Shown here: positions 51,265 to 60,357 of the stretch, piece after piece
Position numbering within the stretch: the stretch's first letter is position 1
Layout of the letters: each line of letters starts with the position of its first letter
NCBI GenBank assembly: GCA_017303895.1
Contig: JAFLBF010000018.1
Location: 1 to 64,000, forward strand
Length of the DNA stretch: 64,000 nucleotides
Direction of reading: 5' to 3'
From: Bacteroidota bacterium
Lineage (GTDB): Bacteria > Bacteroidota > Bacteroidia > 2-12-FULL-35-15
Program-made: the position numbers and the translations under genes
The notes under the pieces: generated by a model
What the model was told of the DNA's origin: nothing
The model's input: only the letters and a program-made list of their open reading frames with translations
Databases searched by the model: none

Positions 51265-53853
51265 ATGAAAATAAAAGATCAGATAAATATTCAAAAGATT
51301 AATGCCGGCCGCAAAAGAAAAAGTCGTTGGGTGTTTTTATTATTGCTGTTGCTTGGTCTTATTTTAGGAAATACAGTTGCTACCAGAGTGCTAAAACCTA
51401 AAGGCTATTCTAGTCTTTGGAATTTTCTGACTACTGTTGCTACTAATTATTATTCGGGGTTGGATGCACAACCGGAAAAAATTGCTATAGAGATCAATAG
51501 CAAAGATTTTAAGAAATTAGAGAAAAACCGTCAAAATGCACTTGAGCGTAGAGTGATCATTAATGATCTGGATGGCGAGTATGTGGATGGAGTTTTGCAT
51601 TATAATGGGAAAAAGATCGATATTAAACTGCGCTTGAAAGGTCACATGACCGATCATTTGCAAAATAATAAATGGTCGTTCCGGATAAAAGTAAAAGAGA
51701 AAGATGAGACCTTCATGGGTATGAAACGATTTACCATTCAGCATCCTGGTACCAGAGGCTATATTTATGAATGGATCTACCATACTTTAATGAAGCAGGA
51801 AGGTGTTATTGCATTGCGCTATGATTTTATTAATGTGAAGGTCAATGGTGAGGATTGGGGAGTCTATGCAGTAGAGGAAAATTTTGAAAACGAATTGATC
51901 GAAAATAATCAACGTATTAAAGGCCCCGTGCTTCGCTATAATCCTGATCTGTATTGGGTAAATCGCTATAATGGACTTACAGGAATGTACTCGGCCGATG
52001 AATTTGCCCGTTATTATTCAGCCGATCCTCAAGCTTATAGAGAAGAAAAGGTGTTGAAAGATAGCTTGCAAAAACACTACTACTTGAAAGCAATTGCCAT
52101 GATCGAAGGTTTGAGAGCGAACAAGATCGCTGTTGATGAAGCCTTTGATATTCCCCGTTTAGCAAAATTTCATGCGATCATTGATCTAGTAGGCGGGGTA
52201 CATAGTATTGATTGGAGTGATATAAAATATTATTACAACCCTGTTACAGCAAAGTTAGAACCTGTAGCCTATGAAAGTTTTACTGTACTTGGTTCGAAGG
52301 AACTTTCTTCTCAATATATGTTTGTTAACTTGGATTCGAGTCAAAATTATTCCGAATGGCATGAAATGATCTTCAGTAACAAGGTGTTCTTTAAAGAATA
52401 TATGAAGCACCTGGAGCGGATATCGCAACCTTCTTATCTGGATGCATTTTTTGACATGTCGAATGTGGAATTAAAGAAAAAGTTAGCAATTATTCATAAA
52501 GAATTTCCGTATAAGAAATTTGATAAAAACGATTATTATAAACGCCAAAAACAAATTCTGCATATATTAAATCCACCAAAGGCTTTGCACGCATACTTGA
52601 ATAGAGTAGAAAATAATATAGCCGAATTGCAAATTGCTGCTATTGATGCTCTTCCCGTTAGTATAATCTCAATTGAATTAGATGGGAAACAATTTTTACC
52701 TGAAAAAGAGATTATTTTGCCGGCCAAACAAAAAGGTAAAGCACTTGAATATAAAAATTACAGGTTTGGCCTAAAGCGTACACCCTCATTAACGGTTGAT
52801 CTGCTCGACTCATTAAAAATTAATTATGCGGTATTAGGAGCATCAAAAGTAAAACAAACGCGTGTATTCCCTTATCCACATACTGATAATGAGTTTTTAA
52901 AAGAGGAGCAAAAAAATAAAATAAGTACGGTCTCCGGTTTTGATTTTTTAACTGTTGTAGATTCTACTCACTCTATTTTTATGAAGGAAGGAAAGAATGT
53001 GTTGGAAAAAGATCTGATCATTCCGTCTGGTTATACTTGTTATGTAAGTGCTGGAACTCAAATTGATCTAAGGAATATGGCAAAGATCATTTCGTATTCT
53101 CCATTCATAGTTATGGGCTTGGAAGAGGATCAGGTGGTATTCTCTTCTTCAGATTCATCTTCTCAAGGGATTCAGTTTATAAATGCCGGAGCTTCGAAAT
53201 TCAAAAACGTTGTTTTCAAAAATTTTGCCCGTGTAAACGATCCACAATGGAAAAGAAGTGGGGCGATCACTTTTTATGAATCCCTTGCCGATTTTGCTAA
53301 TTGTAGTTTTTATGATTTCAGATCGGAAGATGCCTTGAGCTTTATTCGTTCTGATTTTAAGATCACTACTTCTTTATTCCGGGGAATGAAGGACGATGGA
53401 TTAGATGCTGATTTTTCGAAAGGAGAGATCAAAAATGTGGCTTTTGAGAACTGTAAGGAAAATGGTATTGATGCTACTTTTTCTACATTAACGCTGAATT
53501 CGGTATATTTTTCCGGCTCAGACAATAAAGCCATTAATGCAAAAGATGGTTCGGAATTATTCCTGAGTGATGTTGTTGTAAAAAGATCAACAATTGCTAT
53601 TTCTGCGGAAGATCTGGCACTGGTGCATTTTAAAGAATTGACAATATCAGATTGTGATTATGGGCTTGTGTCTTACAAGAACAAGCCATCAGCAGGGCAT
53701 GCGAAGGTTGAAGGGGCTGTATTGAAATTTTCAAATGTAAAAGAACATTATTTACAAGAGCGTAAATCTAAAATATTGGTGGATGGGAAAGTGGTAGACA
53801 AAGAAATAGAAGATGTTGAACTGATCATTAAAAAAGGTGAAAAGAAAAAATAA
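51265..53853 (+). CDS. CotH-like protein with right-handed beta-helix C-terminus
   Basis: 862 residues. One membrane anchor at about 20-40 (WVFLLLLLLGLILGNTVATR). A CotH-like domain spans about 70-450: IEINSKDFKKLEKNRQNALE, IKLRLKGHMTDHLQNNKWSF, VNVKVNGEDWGVY-type motifs, GGVHSIDWSDIKYYYNPVTA, LEPVAYESF. The DMDW motif of the other CotH gene is not evident. At 600-800 a series of short strands (FKNVVFKNFARVNDPQWKRS, FANCSFYDFRSEDALSF, IKNVAFENCKENGIDATFS) forms a parallel beta-helix, a fold used for carbohydrate binding or lysis. It ends within the start of the phosphoesterase gene. Confidence 0.83.
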   Translation: MKIKDQINIQKINAGRKRKSRWVFLLLLLLGLILGNTVATRVLKPKGYSSLWNFLTTVATNYYSGLDAQPEKIAIEINSKDFKKLEKNRQNALERRVIINDLDGEYVDGVLHYNGKKIDIKLRLKGHMTDHLQNNKWSFRIKVKEKDETFMGMKRFTIQHPGTRGYIYEWIYHTLMKQEGVIALRYDFINVKVNGEDWGVYAVEENFENELIENNQRIKGPVLRYNPDLYWVNRYNGLTGMYSADEFARYYSADPQAYREEKVLKDSLQKHYYLKAIAMIEGLRANKIAVDEAFDIPRLAKFHAIIDLVGGVHSIDWSDIKYYYNPVTAKLEPVAYESFTVLGSKELSSQYMFVNLDSSQNYSEWHEMIFSNKVFFKEYMKHLERISQPSYLDAFFDMSNVELKKKLAIIHKEFPYKKFDKNDYYKRQKQILHILNPPKALHAYLNRVENNIAELQIAAIDALPVSIISIELDGKQFLPEKEIILPAKQKGKALEYKNYRFGLKRTPSLTVDLLDSLKINYAVLGASKVKQTRVFPYPHTDNEFLKEEQKNKISTVSGFDFLTVVDSTHSIFMKEGKNVLEKDLIIPSGYTCYVSAGTQIDLRNMAKIISYSPFIVMGLEEDQVVFSSSDSSSQGIQFINAGASKFKNVVFKNFARVNDPQWKRSGAITFYESLADFANCSFYDFRSEDALSFIRSDFKITTSLFRGMKDDGLDADFSKGEIKNVAFENCKENGIDATFSTLTLNSVYFSGSDNKAINAKDGSELFLSDVVVKRSTIAISAEDLALVHFKELTISDCDYGLVSYKNKPSAGHAKVEGAVLKFSNVKEHYLQERKSKILVDGKVVDKEIEDVELIIKKGEKKK

Positions 53854-54886
53854 ACGATATTCACTGTTTTCATTTGCTTTTTGGCTGAACTGCATTTTAT
53901 TGTCGGCACAAACAAGTCCGTTCAATGGTGTAGTCATAAAAGACTCATTGAAAGATTACCATTTTGTGGTGAGCGGGCATTTTCACGGTCAGTCCAATAA
54001 TGGTTCAACCTTTCCTGCGGCAACAGTGCTGAGTAGTATTGATACCTTGAATGCTATTCAGCCTGCTTTTATGATGAGTTTAGGCGATCTCTTTATAGAT
54101 GTGGATGATGTGTATCTCGACCATTACAAAACAAGTCTTTTTAGCAAATTGAAATTTCCTCTTTTTAATGTAGTAGGCAATCATGACATTTCGAATGGCA
54201 ATAGGTATGAGAAGGAATTTGGTAAAAGTTATTCTACATTTATTATTGGTTCAGAGTTGTTTATTTTGTTGGACACAGAAATGGATGATGGTAGCATTGA
54301 AGGAGAGCAATTAATTATGTTGAAGACAGCGCTATCTTCTGTTAAAGAGAAAAACATTAGCAATATATTTGTTTTTAGTCATAGACCTATTTGGGCTGAA
54401 CGGATAGAAAAGTATAATAAATTGTTTTTAGAAAATACACGTACAGCACTTGGAAAGAATAATTTTTCAGAAAAGATCTTACCATTATTGCAAGCTCATA
54501 AAGATGTAAATATATTTTGGATGTCGGGCTCTATGGGGGGGGGACCAGCTTCATTTTTTTACGATAAAAATCAGGAATTGGGTATTACCTTTATTCAAAC
54601 AGCTATTCGTGATACACCAAGGGATGCAATGCTGAAAGTAAATGTAAAAAATGGGGAAGTGCATTTTGAAGGGATAAGTTTGACCAATCAAAAATTAGAG
54701 AAGATAGATTCCTATGGTATCGATCTTTGGTTGAAAGACGCTAAGCCTGAAACCGGTTTTTCATATCGTCTGATCCCTTTATATATTAAAAACATGCTGT
54801 TGCATCGCTACTTTTGGTATGGTATTATAACTTGCATTGGCATATTATTTTTTGTTCGGCTTTTGCTAAAAAGAAAAAACAGATGA
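53837..54886 (+). CDS. Membrane-anchored metallophosphoesterase
   Basis: 349 residues starting at GTG 53837, overlapping the CotH-like gene by 17 bases. A signal peptide (YSLFSFAFWLNCILLSAQ) puts the catalytic domain in the periplasm, and a C-terminal helix (YGIITCIGILFFVRLLL) anchors it. Calcineurin-like motifs: GDLF (about 81), GNHD (about 114) and FSHRP (about 180). The usual D-x-H of motif I reads HFHG (about 48), and the final GHxH box reads SGSMGGG, so part of the metal centre is changed. It overlaps the next gene by 4 bases (ATGA). It could remove phosphate added by the CotH-like kinases. Confidence 0.86.
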   Translation: MKRKNKRYSLFSFAFWLNCILLSAQTSPFNGVVIKDSLKDYHFVVSGHFHGQSNNGSTFPAATVLSSIDTLNAIQPAFMMSLGDLFIDVDDVYLDHYKTSLFSKLKFPLFNVVGNHDISNGNRYEKEFGKSYSTFIIGSELFILLDTEMDDGSIEGEQLIMLKTALSSVKEKNISNIFVFSHRPIWAERIEKYNKLFLENTRTALGKNNFSEKILPLLQAHKDVNIFWMSGSMGGGPASFFYDKNQELGITFIQTAIRDTPRDAMLKVNVKNGEVHFEGISLTNQKLEKIDSYGIDLWLKDAKPETGFSYRLIPLYIKNMLLHRYFWYGIITCIGILFFVRLLLKRKNR

Positions 54887-55929
54887 CGGTATTGTTCCTA
54901 TATACTGAAATTGCAGATTATTTTCTTGCCTCGTGTAAAGCACTTATTAAAAAAGGGGTGGAGGTACATGTTGTGCGTTGGCCAGTCAACAAAGAGGCTC
55001 CTTTTCAATTTTCTTATCCTGAAGGCCTGACTATTTATGATCGCTCGGCTTATAGCAGTGATCAGTTAATGAATCTTGCAGGTAAGATCAATCCGGATAT
55101 TATTGTTTGCAGCGGCTGGGTAGATAAAGGTTATTTAGCCCTTTGTAAAGCATATAAAAAAAAGGTTAGTACCGTTTTAACTTTGGATAATCACTGGAGA
55201 GGAGATTGGAAACAAAGAGTGGCTGCATTGTTAAGTCCATTTTATCTTAAATCACGTTTTTCTAGATGTTGGGTGCCCGGTGAGATGCAATTTTATTACG
55301 CAAAAAAACTTGGTTTTTCTGATCAACAGATCTCAAAAGGTTTTTACTCCTGTGATTTTGATCTTTTTCATATTCAATACTTAAGAAACAAAGAACAAAA
55401 AGCTGTTGCTTTTCCGAAGCGGTTTATTTTTGTTGGACGCTATTATGCATTCAAAGGGATCAACGATCTATGGACAGCTTTTATTGAGTTACAACAGGAA
55501 ATACCAAATGATTGGGAGTTGTGGTGTTTAGGGACCGGTGATATTGAGCCGGTAAAACATGGGAAGATCAAACATTTCGGTTTTGTTCAGCCAAAAGACC
55601 TTCCTTCTTATATCAAAGAGACTGGTGTTTTTGTTTTGCCTAGTCACTTTGAGCCTTGGGGAGTGGTTGTACACGAGTATGCAGCAGCCGGGTTTCCCCT
55701 TATTTGTTCTGATGCAGTTGGGGCAAGAGTGGCTTTTGTAGAGAACGGAGTAAATGGTTATATTTACAAATCGGGTGATGTAAGCGCATTGAAAGATTGC
55801 TTAAAAAACATCATGAATGCTTCTAGTCAGGATTTAATTCAAATGGGAAGCAAAAGTGTTGAAAAAGCAAAAGCGAATACTCCTGATATCTGGGCTGACA
55901 CTTTAGTGAGAATGGTAAAGAGTGATTAG
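54883..55929 (+). CDS. Glycosyltransferase family 4 (GT-B)
   Basis: About 348 residues from ATG 54883, overlapping the phosphoesterase stop. GT4 pattern: FIFVGRYYAFKGINDLWTAF, WELWCLGTGDIEPVKHGK, and the donor signature LPSHFEPWGVVVHEYAAAGF followed by SDAVGARVAFVENGVNGYI. No membrane anchor. The position at the end of the CotH/phosphoesterase run and the start of the aminotransferase group is compatible with sugar addition to the same polymer. Confidence 0.92.
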   Translation: MTVLFLYTEIADYFLASCKALIKKGVEVHVVRWPVNKEAPFQFSYPEGLTIYDRSAYSSDQLMNLAGKINPDIIVCSGWVDKGYLALCKAYKKKVSTVLTLDNHWRGDWKQRVAALLSPFYLKSRFSRCWVPGEMQFYYAKKLGFSDQQISKGFYSCDFDLFHIQYLRNKEQKAVAFPKRFIFVGRYYAFKGINDLWTAFIELQQEIPNDWELWCLGTGDIEPVKHGKIKHFGFVQPKDLPSYIKETGVFVLPSHFEPWGVVVHEYAAAGFPLICSDAVGARVAFVENGVNGYIYKSGDVSALKDCLKNIMNASSQDLIQMGSKSVEKAKANTPDIWADTLVRMVKSD

Positions 55930-55934
55930 CGAGT

Positions 55935-56035
55935 AGTAAACAGTAAGCAGTAAATAGTAAACAGTAAATAGTTTTTTGTTAATGGAAATTTCAATCTTTC
56001 AACTTTTCAACCTTCCAACTTTTTAACCTTCCAAC
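55935..56035. repeat. Two arrays of short degenerate repeats before the aminotransferase gene
   Basis: Five 7-base units of AGTAA(A/G)(C/T) occupy 55935-55969, and five 8-base units ending in AAC (CTTTCAAC, TTTTCAAC, CTTCCAAC, TTTTTAAC, CTTCCAAC) occupy 55996-56035. They fill nearly the whole 117-base intergenic stretch. The second array is pyrimidine-rich and sits where the 5' untranslated region of the next gene must be. Confidence 0.8.
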
Positions 56036-56046
56036 TGACAACCAAT

Positions 56047-57171
56047 TTGATCCCTTTCAATCAGCCATATTATTCAGGAAACGAAAAAAAAGCCATTTCA
56101 GCGGTAATGGATTCCAAAGTACTTACAGGCGATGCAGATGTGACCATACGCTGTGAAAGATTGTTGGAATCAAAATACAAGTTTAAAAAAGTATTTCTGA
56201 CCAATTCCTGTACAAATGCTTTGGAAATGGCTGCTATGTTGATTGATATTCAGCCGGGTGATGAAGTAATTCTTCCGAGTTATACATTCGTTTCCACATC
56301 GAATGCATTTGCTTTAAGAGGAGCAAAGTTGATCTTTGCTGATAGTAAACCGGATCATCCTAATATTGATGAAGAACAGATCGAAAAACTGATCAGCTCA
56401 AAAACAAAAGCAATTGTAATTGTTCATTATGCAGGAATTGCCTGTAATATGGATGCTATTATTCGTCTGGCAAAAAAAAATAAGATACGTTTAATTGAAG
56501 ACGCAGCTCAATGTATTGATTCATTTTATGACCAAAAGGCTTTAGGTACTTTTGGAGATATTGCTTGTTTTTCATTTCATGAAACAAAGAACATTCATTG
56601 TGGCGAAGGTGGTTTTATTGCGATCAATGATGCTTCGTTAATAGAAAGAGCCGATGTATTAAGGAATAAAGGAACTAACCGCTCTGCTTTTTTTAGTGGA
56701 CAAGTCAAAAAATATGAATGGGTGGACCTTGGATTTTCTGCTATTCCAAGTGCAATTACGAGTTCATTTCTATATGCTCAGCTGCTTGATATCGATAAAG
56801 TGCAATTAAAAAGAAAGAAGATCTGGGACAGATATTTTAATAATATATCAGGACTTAATAGATCCGGTAAAGTTAAATTGCCTTTTGTCCCGGCTTATGC
56901 TTCCAATAATGCGCACATATTTTATTTAGTATGCAATGATAAGAGAGAGCGGGATGAATTAATTGTGCACTTAAAGAAAGATGAGATACAGGCAGTTTTT
57001 CATTATCAATCCTTGCATAAAAGCCCCTATTATTTGGATAAGCACGATGGACGGATTTTGCCTAACGCTGACCGCTATAGTGAATGCCTGCTTCGCTTAC
57101 CTTTGTTTTATGATCTTAATTTTAAGGATGTTGATTTCATATCCCAGAAAATAATAGAATTTTATAAGTAA
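56047..57171 (+). CDS. dTDP-4-amino-4,6-dideoxygalactose transaminase (WecE/RffA-type)
   Basis: 374 residues starting at TTG 56047 (MIPFNQPYYSGNEKKAI, the normal N-terminus of this enzyme; there is no ATG nearby). DegT/DnrJ/EryC1 fold with the PLP-binding Lys in CFSFHETKNIHCGEGG, the cofactor Asp in LIEDAAQCIDSFYD, and DEVILPSYTFVSTSNAFALR near the start. It converts dTDP-4-keto-6-deoxyglucose to the 4-amino sugar TDP-Fuc4N, the precursor of Fuc4NAc in ECA-type glycans, so the polymer probably contains a 4-amino-4,6-dideoxyhexose. No rmlA/B genes are in the window. Confidence 0.92.
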   Translation: MIPFNQPYYSGNEKKAISAVMDSKVLTGDADVTIRCERLLESKYKFKKVFLTNSCTNALEMAAMLIDIQPGDEVILPSYTFVSTSNAFALRGAKLIFADSKPDHPNIDEEQIEKLISSKTKAIVIVHYAGIACNMDAIIRLAKKNKIRLIEDAAQCIDSFYDQKALGTFGDIACFSFHETKNIHCGEGGFIAINDASLIERADVLRNKGTNRSAFFSGQVKKYEWVDLGFSAIPSAITSSFLYAQLLDIDKVQLKRKKIWDRYFNNISGLNRSGKVKLPFVPAYASNNAHIFYLVCNDKRERDELIVHLKKDEIQAVFHYQSLHKSPYYLDKHDGRILPNADRYSECLLRLPLFYDLNFKDVDFISQKIIEFYK

Positions 57172-57207
57172 TTAAATTTTTGCTTTAGTAAATTCGAACT
57201 TACATCT

Positions 57208-57255
57208 ATTCCTCAATCCTCAAATTCCTTAATCCCCCGATTCCCTCAATCCCCA
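57208..57255. repeat. Pyrimidine-rich degenerate repeat before the AsnB-like gene
   Basis: The 131 bases between genes contain successive variants of ATTCC(C/T)CAATCC such as CCTCAATCC, CCTTAATCC and CCCTCAATCC. It resembles the array at 55996-56035 in style but uses a different unit. Confidence 0.6.
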
Positions 57256-57301
57256 TATCTCCTAACGTATTTTTTTGTAAATTTACTACCATCTTAAAAA
57301 T

Positions 57302-59194
57302 ATGTGTGGAATTAACGGTTTAGTCGGTATTGCCGATGTTGGTATAGCTAAAGAAAAGGTAAACGCCATGAATGAGCGGATGCGTCATCGTGGTCCTGAT
57401 GATTCAGGGATCTTTGCTGAAGAAAAGATCGCTTTAGGACATAGACGCCTTTCAATTATTGATCTTTCATCTGCCGGACACCAGCCAATGCGCTCATTTG
57501 ATGGTCGCTATCAGATCGTTTACAATGGTGAATTATATAATTTCAAAGAACTAAAATTTGAATTACAAAGGGTAGTTGCCGGCTCTGGTCAGCAATCCTA
57601 CATGTTCCAAACGAATACTGATACTGAAGTTATTATTGCGGCTTATGCCCGCTGGGGAGCCGACTGTGTAAAACGATTCAATGGGATGTTTGCATTTGCC
57701 ATTTGGGACACAGTAAACAAAGAATTATTTATTGCCAGAGACCGTCTGGGAATAAAGCCATTGTATTATTTTTATACGAATGGAGTGTTGGGCTTTTCTT
57801 CGGAGATCCGCTCCTTATTAGCTTCAGAATTATTGCCCCGGAAACTGGATCAAAATGCCTTGATCGATTATCTACGTTATCAAACCGTACATGCTCCCGA
57901 TACGATTGTTAAAGGTGTAAAAATGTTAATGCCCGGGCACTACATTGAAATGAAAGGCGAAAATGTGAAGATCAAAAAATATTGGTCTTTGATAGATAAT
58001 ATCAGCGATGCTTCAAAGGGGAAGAGTTATCCGGAAGTATGCAAAGATATTGAGCACTTACTTACCAAAGCTGTTGAAAGACGCTTGTTGGCTGATGTTC
58101 CTTTTGGTGCTTTTTTGTCGGGCGGTATCGATTCAAGTGCTGTGGTGGGATTAATGAGTAAAGTATCATCCGAAAAAGTAAAAACCTTCTCGGTAACATT
58201 TGATGAAAGTGAATTTTCAGAAGCAAAATACGCACAATTAATTGCCAAAAAATTTAATACGGATCACCACGAGATCAAATTAAGTCCGGATGATTTTCTA
58301 AAAGATCTTCCCGGAGCTTTAAAAGCAATGGATCATCCGAGTGGAGATGGACCGAATACCTATATTGTTTCGAAAGCAACCAAGAATGCCGGAATTACAA
58401 TGGCTTTATCCGGTTTGGGAGGAGATGAATTATTTGCAGGATATGATGTTTTTAAACGCAGTTTAGAACTGAATAAAAAGGCATGGTTGAATGCAATTCC
58501 TTTGCCATTCAGAAAAGCCGGAGGAGGATTGTTGGCTAAGTCTAAGCCGGGTATTGCATCCGAAAAGATCGCTGCATTATTAAAACAGGGGAAGATCAAT
58601 TTTAATACGTTTTATCCTATTTCCCGTCAGGTCTTGATGGACGAGCAGATTTTTAGAATTCTAAAAGTTGATGCATTAACTGAAAATAAAGTTCTAGAAT
58701 TAATATCAAATATTCCAACAACTAAAAACCAGCAACTAACAACTACTTCTATCGCTGAGATCTCTACCTATATGCAAAATGTATTGCTGAGAGATACTGA
58801 TCAGATGAGCATGGCACACGCATTAGAGGTACGTGTTCCATTTATTGATTATACATTGGTAGAATATGTTTTAGGTATTCCCGATCAATATAAAAGTGTT
58901 GCCAGTCCTAAAAAGCTATTGGTAGATTCCTTGGGTGATCTTTTGCCGAGAGAGATCATTGATCGTCCTAAAATGGGTTTTACACTTCCATGGAAGCATT
59001 GGATAAAGAATGAGTTAAAATCCTTCTGTGAGGATCGTTTAAATCGTTTAAGCGAGCGGGATGGCTTTAATAAGGATGGTATATTAGAGTTATGGATGGG
59101 ATTTTTAAGCAATGACCCACTGATCACTTGGTCAAGAATTTGGCATTTAGTGATATTGGAATATTGGTTGGAAGAAAACAATGTGGAATCTTAG
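57302..59194 (+). CDS. Asparagine synthase-type amidotransferase (AsnB-like)
   Basis: 630 residues, full length. The N-terminal glutaminase domain begins MCGINGLVG with Cys2 as nucleophile, then MRHRGPDDSGIF. The synthetase domain begins near residue 220 and has the ATP-pyrophosphatase loop LSGGIDSSAVVGL. AsnB-like amidotransferases in glycan loci transfer ammonia to uronic acids or other carboxylates (amide sugars), so this may amidate the polymer rather than make asparagine. Inside the gene a short low-complexity stretch (58715-58744) encodes PTTKNQQLTTT and resembles the dispersed AACAACTA repeats. The stop is followed closely by the GT4 gene. Confidence 0.93.
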   Translation: MCGINGLVGIADVGIAKEKVNAMNERMRHRGPDDSGIFAEEKIALGHRRLSIIDLSSAGHQPMRSFDGRYQIVYNGELYNFKELKFELQRVVAGSGQQSYMFQTNTDTEVIIAAYARWGADCVKRFNGMFAFAIWDTVNKELFIARDRLGIKPLYYFYTNGVLGFSSEIRSLLASELLPRKLDQNALIDYLRYQTVHAPDTIVKGVKMLMPGHYIEMKGENVKIKKYWSLIDNISDASKGKSYPEVCKDIEHLLTKAVERRLLADVPFGAFLSGGIDSSAVVGLMSKVSSEKVKTFSVTFDESEFSEAKYAQLIAKKFNTDHHEIKLSPDDFLKDLPGALKAMDHPSGDGPNTYIVSKATKNAGITMALSGLGGDELFAGYDVFKRSLELNKKAWLNAIPLPFRKAGGGLLAKSKPGIASEKIAALLKQGKINFNTFYPISRQVLMDEQIFRILKVDALTENKVLELISNIPTTKNQQLTTTSIAEISTYMQNVLLRDTDQMSMAHALEVRVPFIDYTLVEYVLGIPDQYKSVASPKKLLVDSLGDLLPREIIDRPKMGFTLPWKHWIKNELKSFCEDRLNRLSERDGFNKDGILELWMGFLSNDPLITWSRIWHLVILEYWLEENNVES

Positions 59195-59196
59195 GC

Positions 59197-60339
59197 ATGA
59201 CAAAAAAGAAAGTACTCATATTCATTGATTGGTATTTGCCGGGCTACAAGGCCGGAGGCCCGATACAGTCTGTTGCTAATTTGGTTGAGCACTTGAAAGA
59301 TGAATTTGATTTTTCAATCATCACCCGTGACACCGATTATTGCGAAGTAACTCCTTACCCAAGCGTTATTAGTAATGAATGGAATAAATTGCCTAATGGC
59401 ATTAGTGTTTATTATATTTCTCAGAATGCTTTAACAAGAAGCACCATTCGAAATTTGATCAGAAAGACCAATTTTGATATTGTTTATTTGAATGGAATTT
59501 ATTCTTTATACTTTACACTCATTCCGCTTTTGTATTTAAGAAAAAAGCATAAAGTAAAAGTGATCGTAGCAGCGCGTGGAATGATGGCTCAAAGTGCATT
59601 AAACGTAAAGAGAGCAAAAAAACAATTTTTTTTGCGAGCTATAAAAGTGCTAAAATTGTTTGATAAGGTTGTTTTCCATGCTACAAATGAGGTCGAAAAA
59701 AAAGATATTAGAAATGTTTTGGGAGATAAATTTGAAATAAGAACTGCCGCTAATTTGCCACAAAAAACGCTGTTATTAAAGCTTCCAACGCGTGAAAAGC
59801 AGGCAGGGGAATTACGAATGGTAAATATAGCCCGTATAGCACCGGAGAAGAATTTATTGTATGCTCTTCAGGTGCTTAAAAAAGTGCCAGTAAATGTGCA
59901 GTTTGATTTCTATGGGCCCATTTACGATCAAAAATACTGGGAAGAGTGTCAGAAAGTAATGGGAGAGCTTCCTTCTAATGTAAGAGCAACTTATAAAGGA
60001 AGTTTGGATAGTGATCAAGTGTTAGCAACATTGAGTGCTTACCATGTGATGTTTATGCCTACTCTGGGTGAAAATTTCGGGCATGTTATTTTGCAGTCGC
60101 TCATGTCGGGTTGCCCTGTTATAATTAGTGATCAAACACCATGGAAAGGATTAGCAGAGAAGCGAATTGGATGGGACTTTCCCTTGTCCGAAGAGCATTC
60201 ATTTGTTGATTCAATTAAGGTAATTAACCGTTTCGATCAGTCGGCTTTTAATACATTGTCTAATCATGCTTTTCAATATTCAGAAAAATTTATCAATAAC
60301 CCGGAAATACTTGAGCAGAACAGATATTTATTTGCTTAG
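59197..60339 (+). CDS. Glycosyltransferase (GT-B)
   Basis: About 380 residues from ATG 59197, three bases after the AsnB-like stop (an in-frame upstream start would overlap that gene). GT-B N-terminus: VLIFIDWYLPGYKAGGPIQS, the N-terminal acceptor-side motif of WbuB/family 4 like enzymes, then VNIARIAPEKNLLYALQVL and the donor signature LSAYHVMFMPTLGENFGHVI, with SLMSGCPVIISDQTPW. The segment ENFGHVILQSLMSG includes the Glu of the donor site. Sugar unknown. The AsnB-like neighbour suggests that the acceptor could be a uronamide-containing glycan. Confidence 0.9.
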   Translation: MTKKKVLIFIDWYLPGYKAGGPIQSVANLVEHLKDEFDFSIITRDTDYCEVTPYPSVISNEWNKLPNGISVYYISQNALTRSTIRNLIRKTNFDIVYLNGIYSLYFTLIPLLYLRKKHKVKVIVAARGMMAQSALNVKRAKKQFFLRAIKVLKLFDKVVFHATNEVEKKDIRNVLGDKFEIRTAANLPQKTLLLKLPTREKQAGELRMVNIARIAPEKNLLYALQVLKKVPVNVQFDFYGPIYDQKYWEECQKVMGELPSNVRATYKGSLDSDQVLATLSAYHVMFMPTLGENFGHVILQSLMSGCPVIISDQTPWKGLAEKRIGWDFPLSEEHSFVDSIKVINRFDQSAFNTLSNHAFQYSEKFINNPEILEQNRYLFA

Positions 60340-60357
60340 CTTTTTTAAATTTGTGAT

